The notes beneath the pieces were generated by a model that had not been told where the DNA came from, searched no databases, and saw only the letters and a list, made by a program, of their open reading frames with translations. Shown one piece after another: positions 37,692 to 47,991 of a stretch of DNA of 64,000 nucleotides. The position numbers and the translations under genes are program-made. The DNA is from Ustilago trichophora (Eukaryota > Basidiomycota > Ustilaginomycetes > Ustilaginales > Ustilaginaceae): NCBI GenBank assembly GCA_900323505.1, contig OOIN01000002.1, positions 2,604,001 through 2,668,000 on the forward strand. Reading direction: 5' to 3'. Within the stretch, counting starts at the first letter, position 1; the number at the start of each line of letters is the position of its first letter.

Positions 37692-39512
37692 CTAAGCGGT
37701 CCTTGCAGCCACCTCGGTGCTGCTGTTGTCGCCAGAGAACGAGTTGCCTCGCGACACGTTCCTCGATGGATTTCTCGAAGCGTTCCTCGAGGCATTGCGC
37801 GAAGCCGCGTTCTGCGACGTGTAGTACGAGTTCTGACGCGAGCCAAGGCCCGACACTGGTCGCTTGTGTGTCGTGCCAGGCAGTCGCTCCTTGTGACCGT
37901 TGCGTTCCGGAGCACCTTTGCGCTCGGCGTCGAGCTGCTGTGCGAAAGGCGATCGCTTTCGCAGCTCAGGTCCCTTCCAATAGATCACGTACACCGCAAT
38001 CACCAGCACCGATGCGATGCAGAACAGGATCGTCGATGCGTACTCGAGATTACGCCCCTTGGATCGTCCAATGTTGGTGTAGAACGGCGTCGCTGGTACT
38101 GTCAAGACACCAGCCAGAAAGTCTCGCGCCCAGCCATTACCTCCCGTAGCCGAAGCCGAGTATGGGCCATACGCCGCAATCATATAATCAATTGTGCTTG
38201 CGTATATCGCGTAATTGGCTATGCCGATACAAGCGGCAAAGACCATGGTACCGATCCAGTGAACAGGCGGTCCAACCGAGGTCCACGCGAATCCAATCAG
38301 GCCGATGGGGAGGAAAGGTGCCGTGAAGAGAAGCCACCAGAGACGCACTTCAAATTGTGCATGCTCACTGTCCGGTTTGGCAGCTTTGACCTTTTTCTGC
38401 TGCCCAATCGCATAGACAAAGATGGCATAGCCGATAAAGTAGCCTACCAGAAGTGGCAAGAAAGCAAGACCGATAGCGACGGTGCTAAACTCCCACTGAG
38501 CATAGACGAGCGAATACGACTGCAGGAAGATGAAGATAAGCGCATCACTGAAACCGGAGAGTAGCGAAAGCACCAACACGATCGGTTCGGTCAAGAACAT
38601 ATGGAACGGTCGGATCCAGGTGATCAGCACCTCCTTGGCAGAGAAGCGTTCTTTGAAAGGTCGAAGCTCGTTGGGGCCGTAGATGTTGGCATTCTTGCCC
38701 GATTTGCGCCATTTCTTTGCGATGCGGTCCATCATGATGGTCGATCGAGTCTCGGGCACAAACAACAGGTGTGCCAGCTGGACAGCACCTCCAAAGATGA
38801 GCTGGATCCAGATAGTCCATCGCCAGTTCAGGTTGGCTTCGACGAAGCCTCCGATGACAGGACCCAGCACCGATCCACCGACCGAAGAGAAGACGACATA
38901 CGCTACAGCATACTGTTGACTGTCGGCATCCCACATATCTGCGATCATTCCCAGGGTGACGGAGCCACCAGCTGACGAAAGACCACCGAGGAATCGTCCA
39001 ACCATAACCGAGGCAAAGTTGGGAGCGAGAGCGACGGGTAGCTGCCAGATATTGACCAGGAAAAGACTGGCCTGTAGAATAGGCTTCCTTCCGAGCTCCT
39101 CAGACCACGGTGCCCACAGCTCACACCCGAAAGCGTAGGCTACTAAAAAAATCATGGCACCACAGCGAGCTGCTTGCAGACTGACGCCGAATTCTTCCGA
39201 AATGCCACCCAGACCGTTCGAGTAAAGCGAAGTATTGAAGTTCATCGAGACTTGGATCCAGAAGATCACGGTGAGAATCGTCCACTTTTTCCACGCAGGA
39301 AAGCTGTAGCCGAGCTCGTCGTAGCATTCATCTTCGGTGATCTCGATCTTTCCATCGGAGCGCATACGAATCAGCGTCTTGTCGAGTTTTTCAGCGTTAA
39401 AGTGCGCATGAGGATGACCGGCCTCGGATGGCTGGGTATGCGTGTTGGCCTGCGTTCCTCCTGGTGTGGATGAGGTAGGCGGAGAGCCGCTGGGGGCTCG
39501 TTTTTCTTCCAT
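37692..39512 (-). CDS. MFS drug/polyamine:H+ antiporter, DHA1 family
   Basis: Single exon, 606 aa, with about 12 membrane segments. The cytosolic N-terminus (1-85) is polar. The first loops show CELWAPWSEELGRKPILQAS (motif A region, D replaced by E) and VMVGRFLGGLSSAGGSVTLG. FSSVGGSVLGPVIGGFVEAN carries the antiporter motif C, and NWRWTIWIQL follows. This arrangement is typical of fungal DHA1 (Tpo1/Flu1-like) plasma-membrane exporters. A long central cytosolic loop lies around FKERFSAKEVLITWIRPF. The C-terminal tail has four or five tandem (A/P/V)SRN units (NASRNASRNPSRN), a basic Ser repeat likely to be phosphorylated. The substrate cannot be inferred. No secondary-metabolite genes are adjacent. 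Confidence 0.88.
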   Translation of the reverse strand: MEEKRAPSGSPPTSSTPGGTQANTHTQPSEAGHPHAHFNAEKLDKTLIRMRSDGKIEITEDECYDELGYSFPAWKKWTILTVIFWIQVSMNFNTSLYSNGLGGISEEFGVSLQAARCGAMIFLVAYAFGCELWAPWSEELGRKPILQASLFLVNIWQLPVALAPNFASVMVGRFLGGLSSAGGSVTLGMIADMWDADSQQYAVAYVVFSSVGGSVLGPVIGGFVEANLNWRWTIWIQLIFGGAVQLAHLLFVPETRSTIMMDRIAKKWRKSGKNANIYGPNELRPFKERFSAKEVLITWIRPFHMFLTEPIVLVLSLLSGFSDALIFIFLQSYSLVYAQWEFSTVAIGLAFLPLLVGYFIGYAIFVYAIGQQKKVKAAKPDSEHAQFEVRLWWLLFTAPFLPIGLIGFAWTSVGPPVHWIGTMVFAACIGIANYAIYASTIDYMIAAYGPYSASATGGNGWARDFLAGVLTVPATPFYTNIGRSKGRNLEYASTILFCIASVLVIAVYVIYWKGPELRKRSPFAQQLDAERKGAPERNGHKERLPGTTHKRPVSGLGSRQNSYYTSQNAASRNASRNASRNPSRNVSRGNSFSGDNSSTEVAARTA

Positions 39513-42500
39513 TCTTTTTTTCTCTAGAGGGCAGCCGAAGGAGGGTAATGTATGGAAACAGGGGGTCGAAGAGGGGAGCTATTCCTAGTCAACCTTTTGA
39601 GTTGGCCAAAGATTTGCTTCTTATACAAACGGCCTCGCACAGCATCTGCCGACTCGAACAGGGCTGGGGTTTCCCCAGATCGACCTTTAGTGCGCTTTCG
39701 AGCTTCAATCGTGGAGGTCTGACCAGACACAAGGTCAAGCTCGCGCATCGGAAATGCACCTCGACTCATTCGGTCATTAGGCTTTTTTGAAAGAAAAAAA
39801 TCCAAGCCGCGCCGACCGCCGCTGTTTGCTTCCAACGGGATGTATGTATGACCTCCGATAATCGCCCAAATCGCCGTTCGAATGTTCTCTGTCCTGGCCC
39901 GCCTTTCCGATGTGCAAGCCGAGTTCGCCTTTTGCACATTCTCATGCTCATCCTGTACTTTACTCGGAAAGTGACCCGAACAACCTCTTCTGTAATCATG
40001 TCCCTCCTCGAAGTCAATGTCGAGCTAAAGTCTTCTTCCCGTATCATACAAGTTTGCATCGCTTGGTCTGTGTTGCTCTCCATCACTTGGGGCTCCAGGT
40101 CGCACAAAGAGCAGCGTGACCATTGGCGGCGGCCAATCAAGCTTCAGAAAATAGAAACAGGACGAGGGCGGGTTTTTATTTATTTATTTATTTTTTTTTG
40201 GGGGGAGTTCTCGGAGAATTTCAACGCCGTGGTTTGCACATTTTAGAGCACTCGCCCATGATGATCGATGACGTCAAACAGCGTGCAGCCAGTGATTGGC
40301 TGCGTTTTGAATAAAGTTGCATTAGCCCAGGTTACAGACCACACAAGAAGGGTATTTGCCGGCGGGGCTCCGTCAAAGGACTCTGCTCATTCTGCGCCAC
40401 GCTTTGTAGGCTGTCTGTTAAGCGAGGCACCTGTTCGAACATTTTGGTACAAGTCTGTCTTACGACGTAGCGGCCGACTGAGGATACTGCATGCAGATGG
40501 CAGCTCAATTGCGAGGCTCTTTTGACCAGGTCTGCTCGACCCTTTATCAGGTGTTGCACAATCAGGAACGCTGCTTCCATTGCCAAAGTAAGCAGTTGAG
40601 CTTTCAATCGACGCCCCTTTGCGCAGACCTTATCTCAAATGCTGTGTTATTTTGTCAAGGACACTCACATTCGTAGTACTTTTTTTTTAATGTTAGTCGG
40701 ATGTTGACGCAGAGCTTTCAGACTTTGAGAATGGGCCCGAGTGAAGCGAGAGGGGAAATAAAAGAGATGCAGTCTGACTTGCTCGCTCAGCGTGACATGC
40801 GTCATATCGAGGATGACGATGAAGCATGAATCTACCCCGCAAGCTACACACGCGCCCTCACCGGTCAGCCTTCCGTCCCCAGACTTCGTGGCTTGATTTC
40901 GAGACAGCTTCACCGATCTTTACTTCCAGCAGTATCGCCGACTTGCTGTACTCTTGCAATACGCTCTGACTCGCGGAGCTTGCTCAGACTAGGATTCAAT
41001 CAGTCTCCTGTGAGCGTAGAGTTGAGCCAGCCTACGTCACCTGGCGAGAATTGAGTCCCTCGATAAAACTCAATACTCATGTGTGTGCTGCTTTGTTGCT
41101 TGCGAACGTTCGTCAAGCCTACCACGCCATCCTGTCCTGCAAGGCCAATCTTGTAAGCCTTTTGACTGTCGAATAGACTACATTCACATACGGTATGAGC
41201 TTTTTTTCGGATCATTTTCCTGTATAGCCATACGTCCTCAGTACTTTGATAAATTGCTCTACCGTTTGTTTCGAGCCTGAACATCGGTTACTATATGAAG
41301 CAAGTTTTGGCCAGTGATGCTTCTGTGAAGACTCAGTTGCCATCCAGGTTGGACTTGAGGAGCTTCCAAGGTGTCATGAGCTACAGGAGCCGGCGACAGC
41401 TTTTGTTCGAAGCGCACTCCGGAAACACTCAGCAATTATAACAAGACCGAAATCCGGAGTGAGACAGGTCAAGGGCTCATTCGCACCTTTGAGCATCACG
41501 AGAAGATTTTTGGTTGAGCTCGGGATCTATTTCGTGACGCTGCACCAAGTATGAACCCCACGACCAGTCGATCGAGAGGCCCGTGAATAGCCGGTGTCGA
41601 GGTTGGCAAATTTCGTGCGTTATCTTCAGGCTCCCATGTTACACGGACTTGCCCGAGGATACATTTATGATGTCGCAATGCTCTCGATCGCAGCAACTTT
41701 CTTTCCAACGTGGAAGCGAAAGAAAGAGGCGTTCTCGAAGCAGTATAGAACTCTCTCTTTCCATGTTCAGGTGTATATTCGATGAAGACTCTCAGCTGAG
41801 ACCAGGTTGCACAGAGTGAATAGGCGCACGTGGACACAAGCGTGAAAATAGACGTGGGCGTCGATTGCGCGTGGGCAAGCGAAAAAGGAGGCACACGAGC
41901 ACTCAAATAGCGCGGCCAGCTTCTATCACTCTGAGCCACTCACTGCGCCGAGCTTTTCGTGTATCTATCAGTGCCACCTATTGCTCAGATCTTTTGCAGC
42001 AAGCTTTTGTACTGTAGCAAGGCAGAAGAGGCGAAGCACCACTTGATGCGCAAAAGCTTTACGCGACCTGTGCGATGGTGTCGATGGCGGTTGTAACTTT
42101 ACTTGTAAGGTGGTTGGCCCGCCGATTCATGCGACCTGCCCTTTTTTCACACACCCCTCTCTTACCGTTGCCTGCTACTCAATCAGCAGCACAAACAGCA
42201 CAGCACGGAACAAGTATAAGGAGGACAATCCTGTATCAGTGTGTCGATCCGATCCAACGCGGCGTAAGTGTTCTCGTCCAACCGCGGCGGCTCCTATGCC
42301 TATTCCGCGGCATTGCTCTCTCTCGACCCGTGCCTTATGATCTGGATCAGGACCCTTGTTTTGCTTCTGCGTTAAAGCTTGGCAGTCCTGTCACTGTATT
42401 CAAGAGGCACTTGCTCGCTAGTTAACAGTGCCTCCGTATTGACGCCACATAATGCTTCGGTTGTCTATCGAGAGCACCATTTCGGTCAACCAAGGGTTCT

Positions 42501-42856
42501 TGATCTCTAGCGAATCGGTCAGTCTGAACAGGCCCTGTGCCTGCATCTCAACTCGTTCGGGAGAATCAGGGACACCGGCACGATAACTGATCGCAACTCT
42601 GAAGGGACCTGGCATGCTGATGCACCATTCGACTTGGAATGGGTCCAGTCTCGTCAGACGTATAAATCGCGTCTCATAAGCGCATGCACCGTCTATCGAG
42701 CGACACTTTGGACCAACGCCATCCGATCCCCGCCTTCTCTACACACATTCCTCCTTCTACAAAGCCACAGTCTCGACACTCTGCCTCGCTATATTCAGCC
42801 CAACCTCGGCTCAGAACACCGAATCCTCGACTCTGAAGGACATATCATCAGCCATC
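39513..42856. other. Long intergenic region, little recognisable content
   Basis: About 3.3 kb between divergent MFS and membrane-protein genes. It has a TTTA/T-rich stretch at 40179-40199 and scattered ORFs below 150 codons with no recognisable domains. The 65-codon minus ORF at 42418-42615 reads more protein-like than the rest and is listed separately. No tRNA or snRNA was found by eye. Confidence 0.5.
42418..42615 (-). CDS. Small ORF of uncertain status
   Basis: A 65-codon ATG-initiated frame beginning MPGPFRVAISYRAGVPDSPE, with balanced composition, no low complexity and plausible strand-turn-strand character. I do not recognise it. It may be a small gene, an exon of a gene with other parts nearby, or chance. 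It lies about 240 bases upstream of the divergent PPAY membrane-protein gene. Confidence 0.25.
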   Translation of the reverse strand: MPGPFRVAISYRAGVPDSPERVEMQAQGLFRLTDSLEIKNPWLTEMVLSIDNRSIMWRQYGGTVN

Positions 42857-45070
42857 ATGAAGCTTTTTCGACGTGGCCGTGGCAGTCCAACTGATCTCGA
42901 GGTGGTCACTGAATGCAGTCCAGTCATCGAAAGCTCAAATGCCCACTACCCCGAAAATCTCGTCAATCTGATCTCGTTTTACGTATGCTACTTGGTGGTG
43001 CTTGCGTCTGCAGTGTTGATCTTTTTCTTTGGCTGGCGAGAGCGGGCCGTGACAGTTCAAACCTTTGACGTTCAAGCGTATCCCGCAGTAGTCTATGGTT
43101 GGAATGCTGATGCGGCCGCCACCACCTCCCCTTCAATCTCTCCGACAGCTGCAGGTGCTGGCGGAGTGGCAACCTGTACGCCAGACTTCTACGAAAAGGG
43201 GTCGTATCTGCAGTATGCCTGCACTTCGATCGCTGCTGAGGGAACGGAAAAGTTGCGTTTCTATCTCACTACTTTGATACCGTTCCCTCCAACGTCCTCC
43301 TTTTACATACCACGAACACAACGATACAAGGACATCGCGGTGAGCAGCTACTACGTACACTACTCGACGTACTTGCCATCTAAAAGCACCTCAACTGGGG
43401 CCTCGAGCAGCACTCCAAGTGCTGCCGGATCGGCTCAAAGTTCCACTTCATCCGCTGGTCTGCTCAGCCCAACTCCGGCTCAAGCAGCCTCGTCAACGAG
43501 TGCGACTTCCACCTCGGCAGCGGCCGTTCTACAGCCGCGTCAGGCTAGCGCCACTTCAGCCCCTTTTGCATCCGCCATCCCTACCTCTTCGCTCTCGCTG
43601 GTCAGCATTCAGTATCCTACATCCTCTCTCTCCGCGCTGATGGCTGGGACCATCGTTTCGAGGTTTCCCACTCCCTCGGCTACAACCACCTCGATTCCTG
43701 TGGAGTCGGCAGCATTCAGTGAAGGCTATACGATTTTCTTCACCGTCATCGCTGCGCTGCCTCTCTTTTCCATGACCATGACGTTGATATTGGCCACTTA
43801 CAATCTAAATGTCGCCAGGAAAAAAGATTGGCCTCCGGAACCGGGTCATGGACAGGGCGAGGGCGAAAATAAGCTGCGCGAAAGACTCATTCGCCTGGAG
43901 CAATTGGCCACAAGTCCCGCAGCACCATCTCCCGCGACGGTACCGCTCAGCATTTACAACGATCACATGAACCTCGCAAAACTGTGGGCAGATAAGGGGC
44001 CGCTCTCACCCTGGACAGGAAGAGGAGGATCAGAGGTCAGATCGCCGCCGACGAGGAGGCCAAGAGCAGAGACACAGGCCAGCCCAAATGTTGACCAGTC
44101 CGTCTTCCTTCCACCTGCTTACGAGCAAGCGCGGGAACATTCCTCATCTAGCGCTACAGGTCCTGTTGTGGCGAGCTCCACTGCTGAACCCATCGAGTCA
44201 CATCCACCTGCATATCAGGAAGAGCCGACTACAGGTGCCTCCGTCACCATGCCGCCGAACGACCTTGCCAACGAAGGTGACGACGACGCTATCGAAGTAG
44301 CATCATCGGTCTCGACTGACTCTGAAGATGGCAGCGACTCGCATCGAGCTGCACCGCGTATTGTTCCCATCCGTTCCGGCTTCGGTATCAGCTGTTCAAT
44401 TCCTGCAGACAAGATGGTTCCTCCTAAGACGCGAACGGATGGGACTCGTCTGCCTGTACGTCTTGCGTGGATGATTCTGCCCACGTACGCATTTGTCTTC
44501 CACTTGGATCTGGTGATCTTTGTCTTGGTGGTGATACCCGAGCTCGTTGCGTTAGCAATGGCAGCGGATGCGTTCAAGGACGTCACCGCATTTTTGCGGA
44601 CGGGTGGATGTATCGGGGCGTCATCTGCCAAGGGTTCGGTGTACGATCTGCAGCGATCCCTCTGCGGACCGCAACGGTTTCTCGCCTCGTATCCTCAAGA
44701 ATACTCGAATGCGAGGCCTGCGACGACAATGTCGCTATTCGCCCGCGATCCCGCGATTGTCTTGAGCGGCCTTGTGATCCTCTTTGTTGCTCACGTTGCG
44801 TGGATTGCCACCCTGATTAGAAAGTCACACTTGGCCGAGAAGAAAGGAATGGAGCCGTATGACAGCGACAGTGGCCGCATGACCACGGGCACAACAAGAT
44901 GGGGCTATGTGACTGTATGGAATAAAGTGGGTGTCCACGGATGGTTTTATCACGATGCTGCAGAGATTCGAGCCAATCAAAGACCGGGGGCAGGAGACGA
45001 GCATCGGCTCGAAGATTTTACCACGAGCTCTAGGCCGACTGCGGCTTCCGGCAGAAGACGAAATCATTAA
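42857..45070 (+). CDS. Multi-pass membrane protein with two PPAY motifs, function unknown
   Basis: Single exon, 737 aa from MKLFRRGRGSPTDLEVVTEC. Likely membrane segments: LISFYVCYLVVLASAVLIFF (about 37-56), YTIFFTVIAALPLFSMTMTL (about 293), two close ones around FVFHLDLVIFVLVVIPELVA (about 540-565), and IVLSGLVILFVAHVAWIATL (about 635). Between the first two lies a Ser/Thr-rich, probably extracellular and O-glycosylated region (about 170-285) after a Cys-containing part (CTPDFYEKGSYLQYAC). The long cytosolic loop carries PPAY at 419-422 and 450-453, which are WW-domain ligands used by Rsp5-type ubiquitin ligases, and an acidic Ser stretch. The layout suggests a plasma-membrane protein turned over by ubiquitination. 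The family is not recognised; a SUR7- or PalI-like role is only a possibility. Confidence 0.75.
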   Translation: MKLFRRGRGSPTDLEVVTECSPVIESSNAHYPENLVNLISFYVCYLVVLASAVLIFFFGWRERAVTVQTFDVQAYPAVVYGWNADAAATTSPSISPTAAGAGGVATCTPDFYEKGSYLQYACTSIAAEGTEKLRFYLTTLIPFPPTSSFYIPRTQRYKDIAVSSYYVHYSTYLPSKSTSTGASSSTPSAAGSAQSSTSSAGLLSPTPAQAASSTSATSTSAAAVLQPRQASATSAPFASAIPTSSLSLVSIQYPTSSLSALMAGTIVSRFPTPSATTTSIPVESAAFSEGYTIFFTVIAALPLFSMTMTLILATYNLNVARKKDWPPEPGHGQGEGENKLRERLIRLEQLATSPAAPSPATVPLSIYNDHMNLAKLWADKGPLSPWTGRGGSEVRSPPTRRPRAETQASPNVDQSVFLPPAYEQAREHSSSSATGPVVASSTAEPIESHPPAYQEEPTTGASVTMPPNDLANEGDDDAIEVASSVSTDSEDGSDSHRAAPRIVPIRSGFGISCSIPADKMVPPKTRTDGTRLPVRLAWMILPTYAFVFHLDLVIFVLVVIPELVALAMAADAFKDVTAFLRTGGCIGASSAKGSVYDLQRSLCGPQRFLASYPQEYSNARPATTMSLFARDPAIVLSGLVILFVAHVAWIATLIRKSHLAEKKGMEPYDSDSGRMTTGTTRWGYVTVWNKVGVHGWFYHDAAEIRANQRPGAGDEHRLEDFTTSSRPTAASGRRRNH

Positions 45071-45105
45071 TGGTCATACGTTCTCGTCCTGTCTCTTCTA
45101 CGAGC

Positions 45106-45120
45106 TGTACTGTACTGTAC
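45106..45120. repeat. Short (TGTAC)3 array
   Basis: Three tandem TGTAC units in the 3' flank of the membrane-protein gene; same unit as the 36271-36299 array. Confidence 0.8.
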
Positions 45121-45813
45121 CTCTGCACCGGCAGCGACGTCTCTGAAAACAAGTAGTCCTCATATATGATGATGACCCCAATTCGGCTCAATGACAGAAT
45201 GCTGTTTTCCAGAGAAGAGTGGGGACAATGCAAATCTTCGGTCTCGAGACCTGCTAGAAGATACACGGCGTGTCCTCATTTCAGACCTTGAAACAGGCCT
45301 GCGAAAGAAGACGATGTGAATCTGATGCCACCACTCAATTCGCCGAGAAAGTCTCCGGATAACGTTCATGTCTCAACGCCTAGATTGCATGATGAGCTCA
45401 AAAAGATCTCTCCGAACTCTGAACCCTGACAAGTGGTAGGAGCTTGCCCGTCAAGCCCGTGACCCCTTAAACCCTGAATTCTCTCTCGATTACACGCGAG
45501 CGGATCTTTCCCTTTTTTCCCCCTCATTTTTTTTTTTTTTTTTTTTTTGAAAGCTGCCTACAGGACAATTTAATTCGGCACGCTTCTCTTCTTCTTGGCT
45601 CGTGCATCCCGTCCAGGCTTCGCACACGGCGTCTTGTTGTCTGTCAGTCCAGAGCCTAACTACTTTGTCCGAACATCACCGTACAGAATCACACAAGCTT
45701 GAGACTAGATGGAACGAGGCTTGAGCCAAAAGGGCCAAAGTGTGACTCGTTGCTCAAGCCAAGTCTTGGTTACCGTGCAATTGTGCGTTTCCTCAGTCAT
45801 AGCTGATCTGACT

Positions 45814-46015
45814 TGACCTGACACTTTGGCTTGACCTCAGCGGTCCTCGCACGGAGCAAGCTCACTCACATCACCTGAGGATCGGCCCGAACGTGCCATA
45901 AGATGTGGGTTTCACAGCCGAGCTTCGAGACAACTTTGCATCAACTTGGTCTCTCCCACCGCTACGGCTTGAGGTTCACCTCACCGCAGGTTCAGCCAAA
46001 TGTCGTTTCAGGTGA
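45814..46015 (+). promoter_or_regulatory. Cluster of T(G/C)ACCT(G/C)A motifs upstream of THI5
   Basis: Five copies of an 8-base motif in about 200 bases: TGACCTGA (45814-45821), TGACCTCA (45832-45839), TCACCTGA (45871-45878), TCACCTCA (45976-45983) and, inverted, TCAGGTGA (46008-46015). The fourth is half of a perfect inverted repeat TGAGGT-TC-ACCTCA at 45970-45983. This looks like a multi-site binding region for a dimeric regulator, possibly the thiamine-responsive activator. The factor is not identified. Confidence 0.4.
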
Positions 46016-46173
46016 TGAGCTTTTCGGTGAGAATCTCGGCCAGATGTGCGGACCACAGTGCGGATGACACAATGGTCAGGCATGGCTTGGACCGGACCAG
46101 ACGAACGTGGCCTCTGAGCGGCATGCCCGAGGAAATGCAACTGAAATGTGCTGCGAGCGCACCCTTGAAATGA

Positions 46174-46180
46174 TATATAA
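46174..46180 (+). promoter_or_regulatory. TATA box of THI5
   Basis: TATATAA lies 81 bases before the THI5 start codon. A strong TATA box fits the tightly regulated expression of nmt1/THI5 genes in other fungi. Confidence 0.65.
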
Positions 46181-46260
46181 GACGATTGCACCTTTTGTTG
46201 TCGCCAGTGCTCTCTGTATCAATCGAGCAACAGACCTACCATAATCTACCTCTTCCAACA

Positions 46261-47782
46261 ATGTTGAGCGACAAAATCACCTTCTTGACCAACTGGCAGG
46301 CAGTGCCTTACCACTTGCCCGTCTACCGCGCCCAATCTCAGGTAAGGACATCAGCTCAAAACAGCATTTCCAGCGTGGACGCGTGACGACTTCGGAGTTC
46401 TAATACTGAGTACCTCTCTTGTTCCACGCGGCCATCAGGGTTACTTTGCAGACGAAGGCATCAAGGTTGCCATCCTTGAGCCCAACGATCCTAGCGATGT
46501 AGTAAGTCGACGCGGATCCGCATACATGGAGCGTTCACCTTGCTCATTGTAGATAGCATGCTCACACCCCATCAAACCTACATGTCAGACCGAGATCATC
46601 GGCACTGGTAAGGCCGACATGGGACTCAAGGCCATGATCCATACCCTTGCTGCCAAAGGTATGCGAGGCTACCCCGTCACCTCTATCGGTACCCTCATGG
46701 ACGAGCCCGCCACTGGCATCATTTATCTCGAGGGCAGCGGTATCACTTCTGACTTTCAGAGTCTGCGTGGCAAGCGCATCGGCTATGTTGGCGAGTTTGG
46801 CAAGATCCAGATCGACGAGTGAGTGTCATTGACTCGGCGCACTAGCCAACCTCTTGGCGGCGCAACGACCCATTCTGACCTTTTCATTGTCTTTTGTCCT
46901 TATAGACTCACGAGCCACTTTGGTATGAAGCCTGAGGACTACACTGCGATCCGTGTAGGCATGAATGCAACCGAGGCCATCATCGACGGTCGCGTCGACG
47001 CTGCCATTGGTCTGGAGAACGTTCAGACGGTATGTTTTATTTCTGGCGGCAATAGTTTCTAAACTCTGCAGCACTTTGCTGACAGAGACAACTCTCTTAC
47101 CCACGCACTCTCGATAGGTCGAGCTCGAAGCTTGGTGCGAACAGCAAGGCCGATCCAAGACCGAGGTCAAGATGCTCAGGATCGATGAGCTGGCCGAGTT
47201 GGGCTGTTGCTGCTTCTGCTCGATCCTCTACATCGCTAATGATGACTTTGTCCGCCAGTGTCCAGACAAGGTGCGCGCCTTTATGCGTGCAGTCAAGCGC
47301 GCCGCCGACGACCTTTTCAATCAGCCTCAGCAGGCTTGGGAAGACTTTAAGCACTTCAAGAAGAGCATGCAGGGCACGATCAATGCTCGAATCTTTGAGC
47401 GATCCTTCGCCTACATGTCGCGAGACTGCGCGAATGGTAAGCAGATCCGGTACGCCGTCGATCGATGAGAAACACTTCTAACATCCATGAAACTCGGCTT
47501 CTCTCCTTGCGTTTCGCAGTGCCTCGCGACTGGACCAAGGTGACCAACTACTGCAAGCGACTCGGCATCATCGATGCTGATTTTGAACCCAACATGACTA
47601 ACAGCTTCCTCAGCTGGGAGGCTGACGCTCAGGATGACGTAGACCCTGACGCCAAGCAGAAGGAGATTGCCCTCTATCAGGCCAATGAGGCGCACAAGCT
47701 GCTTGCTTCGGCTACTCCGCTTGCGTTGCCCAGCTTTGGTTGCAAGTACGCCAAGCCCAGTGTCGTCCAAGCTTCTGCTTAG
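46261..47782 (+). CDS. THI5: Thiamine pyrimidine (HMP-P) synthase, Thi5/Nmt1
   Basis: Makes the pyrimidine half of thiamine from PLP and its own active-site histidine, a single-turnover enzyme. Six exons: 46261-46341, 46439-46501, 46589-46818, 46906-47029, 47118-47436 and 47520-47782. All introns are GT-AG and together keep the frame, giving 359 aa. Exon boundaries fit alignment with yeast Thi5 from memory. Exon 1 starts [20 protein letters not shown]. The PLP lysine (K62) and donor His66 are in [28 protein letters not shown] sequence follows (here [16 protein letters not shown]). The iron-binding CCCFC motif is at 196-200, in [16 protein letters not shown]. The C-terminus runs past the yeast one. 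All key residues are present, so it should be functional. This is the most intron-rich gene in the window. I looked for a TPP riboswitch and did not see one. Confidence 0.95.
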
Positions 47783-47991
47783 GCTCGCACAGTCGCAGAA
47801 ACACAGCGCTGTGCCGAATTTCACCGTCTCCTTCCCGGTCGTAATGTCGAATCGAGTTGCATCTCTGACCATACTCAAAGCGGGATGCCTCGCTTGCTGA
47901 TAGAATGACTGAAATCCAAGATGAGAACAAGTGAAAGGGTAAAAATACCAGATTTCAATGCATAGACGACGCACTAAATGCTAATGCGGGT

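Larger units (their letters stand above)
45071..46260. other. Intergenic region and THI5 promoter
   Basis: About 1.2 kb. A TGTAC array at 45106-45120 lies just after the membrane-protein gene, and a T-run is at 45530-45548. The THI5 side contains a cluster of a T(G/C)ACCT(G/C)A motif (45814-46015) and a TATA box at 46174-46180. Confidence 0.5.

Noticed and set aside
45400..46260. TPP riboswitch upstream of THI5
   Set aside because: Short CCTGA-type matches exist, but the CTGAGA core and the conserved 3' half of the aptamer could not be found on the plus strand or in the introns.
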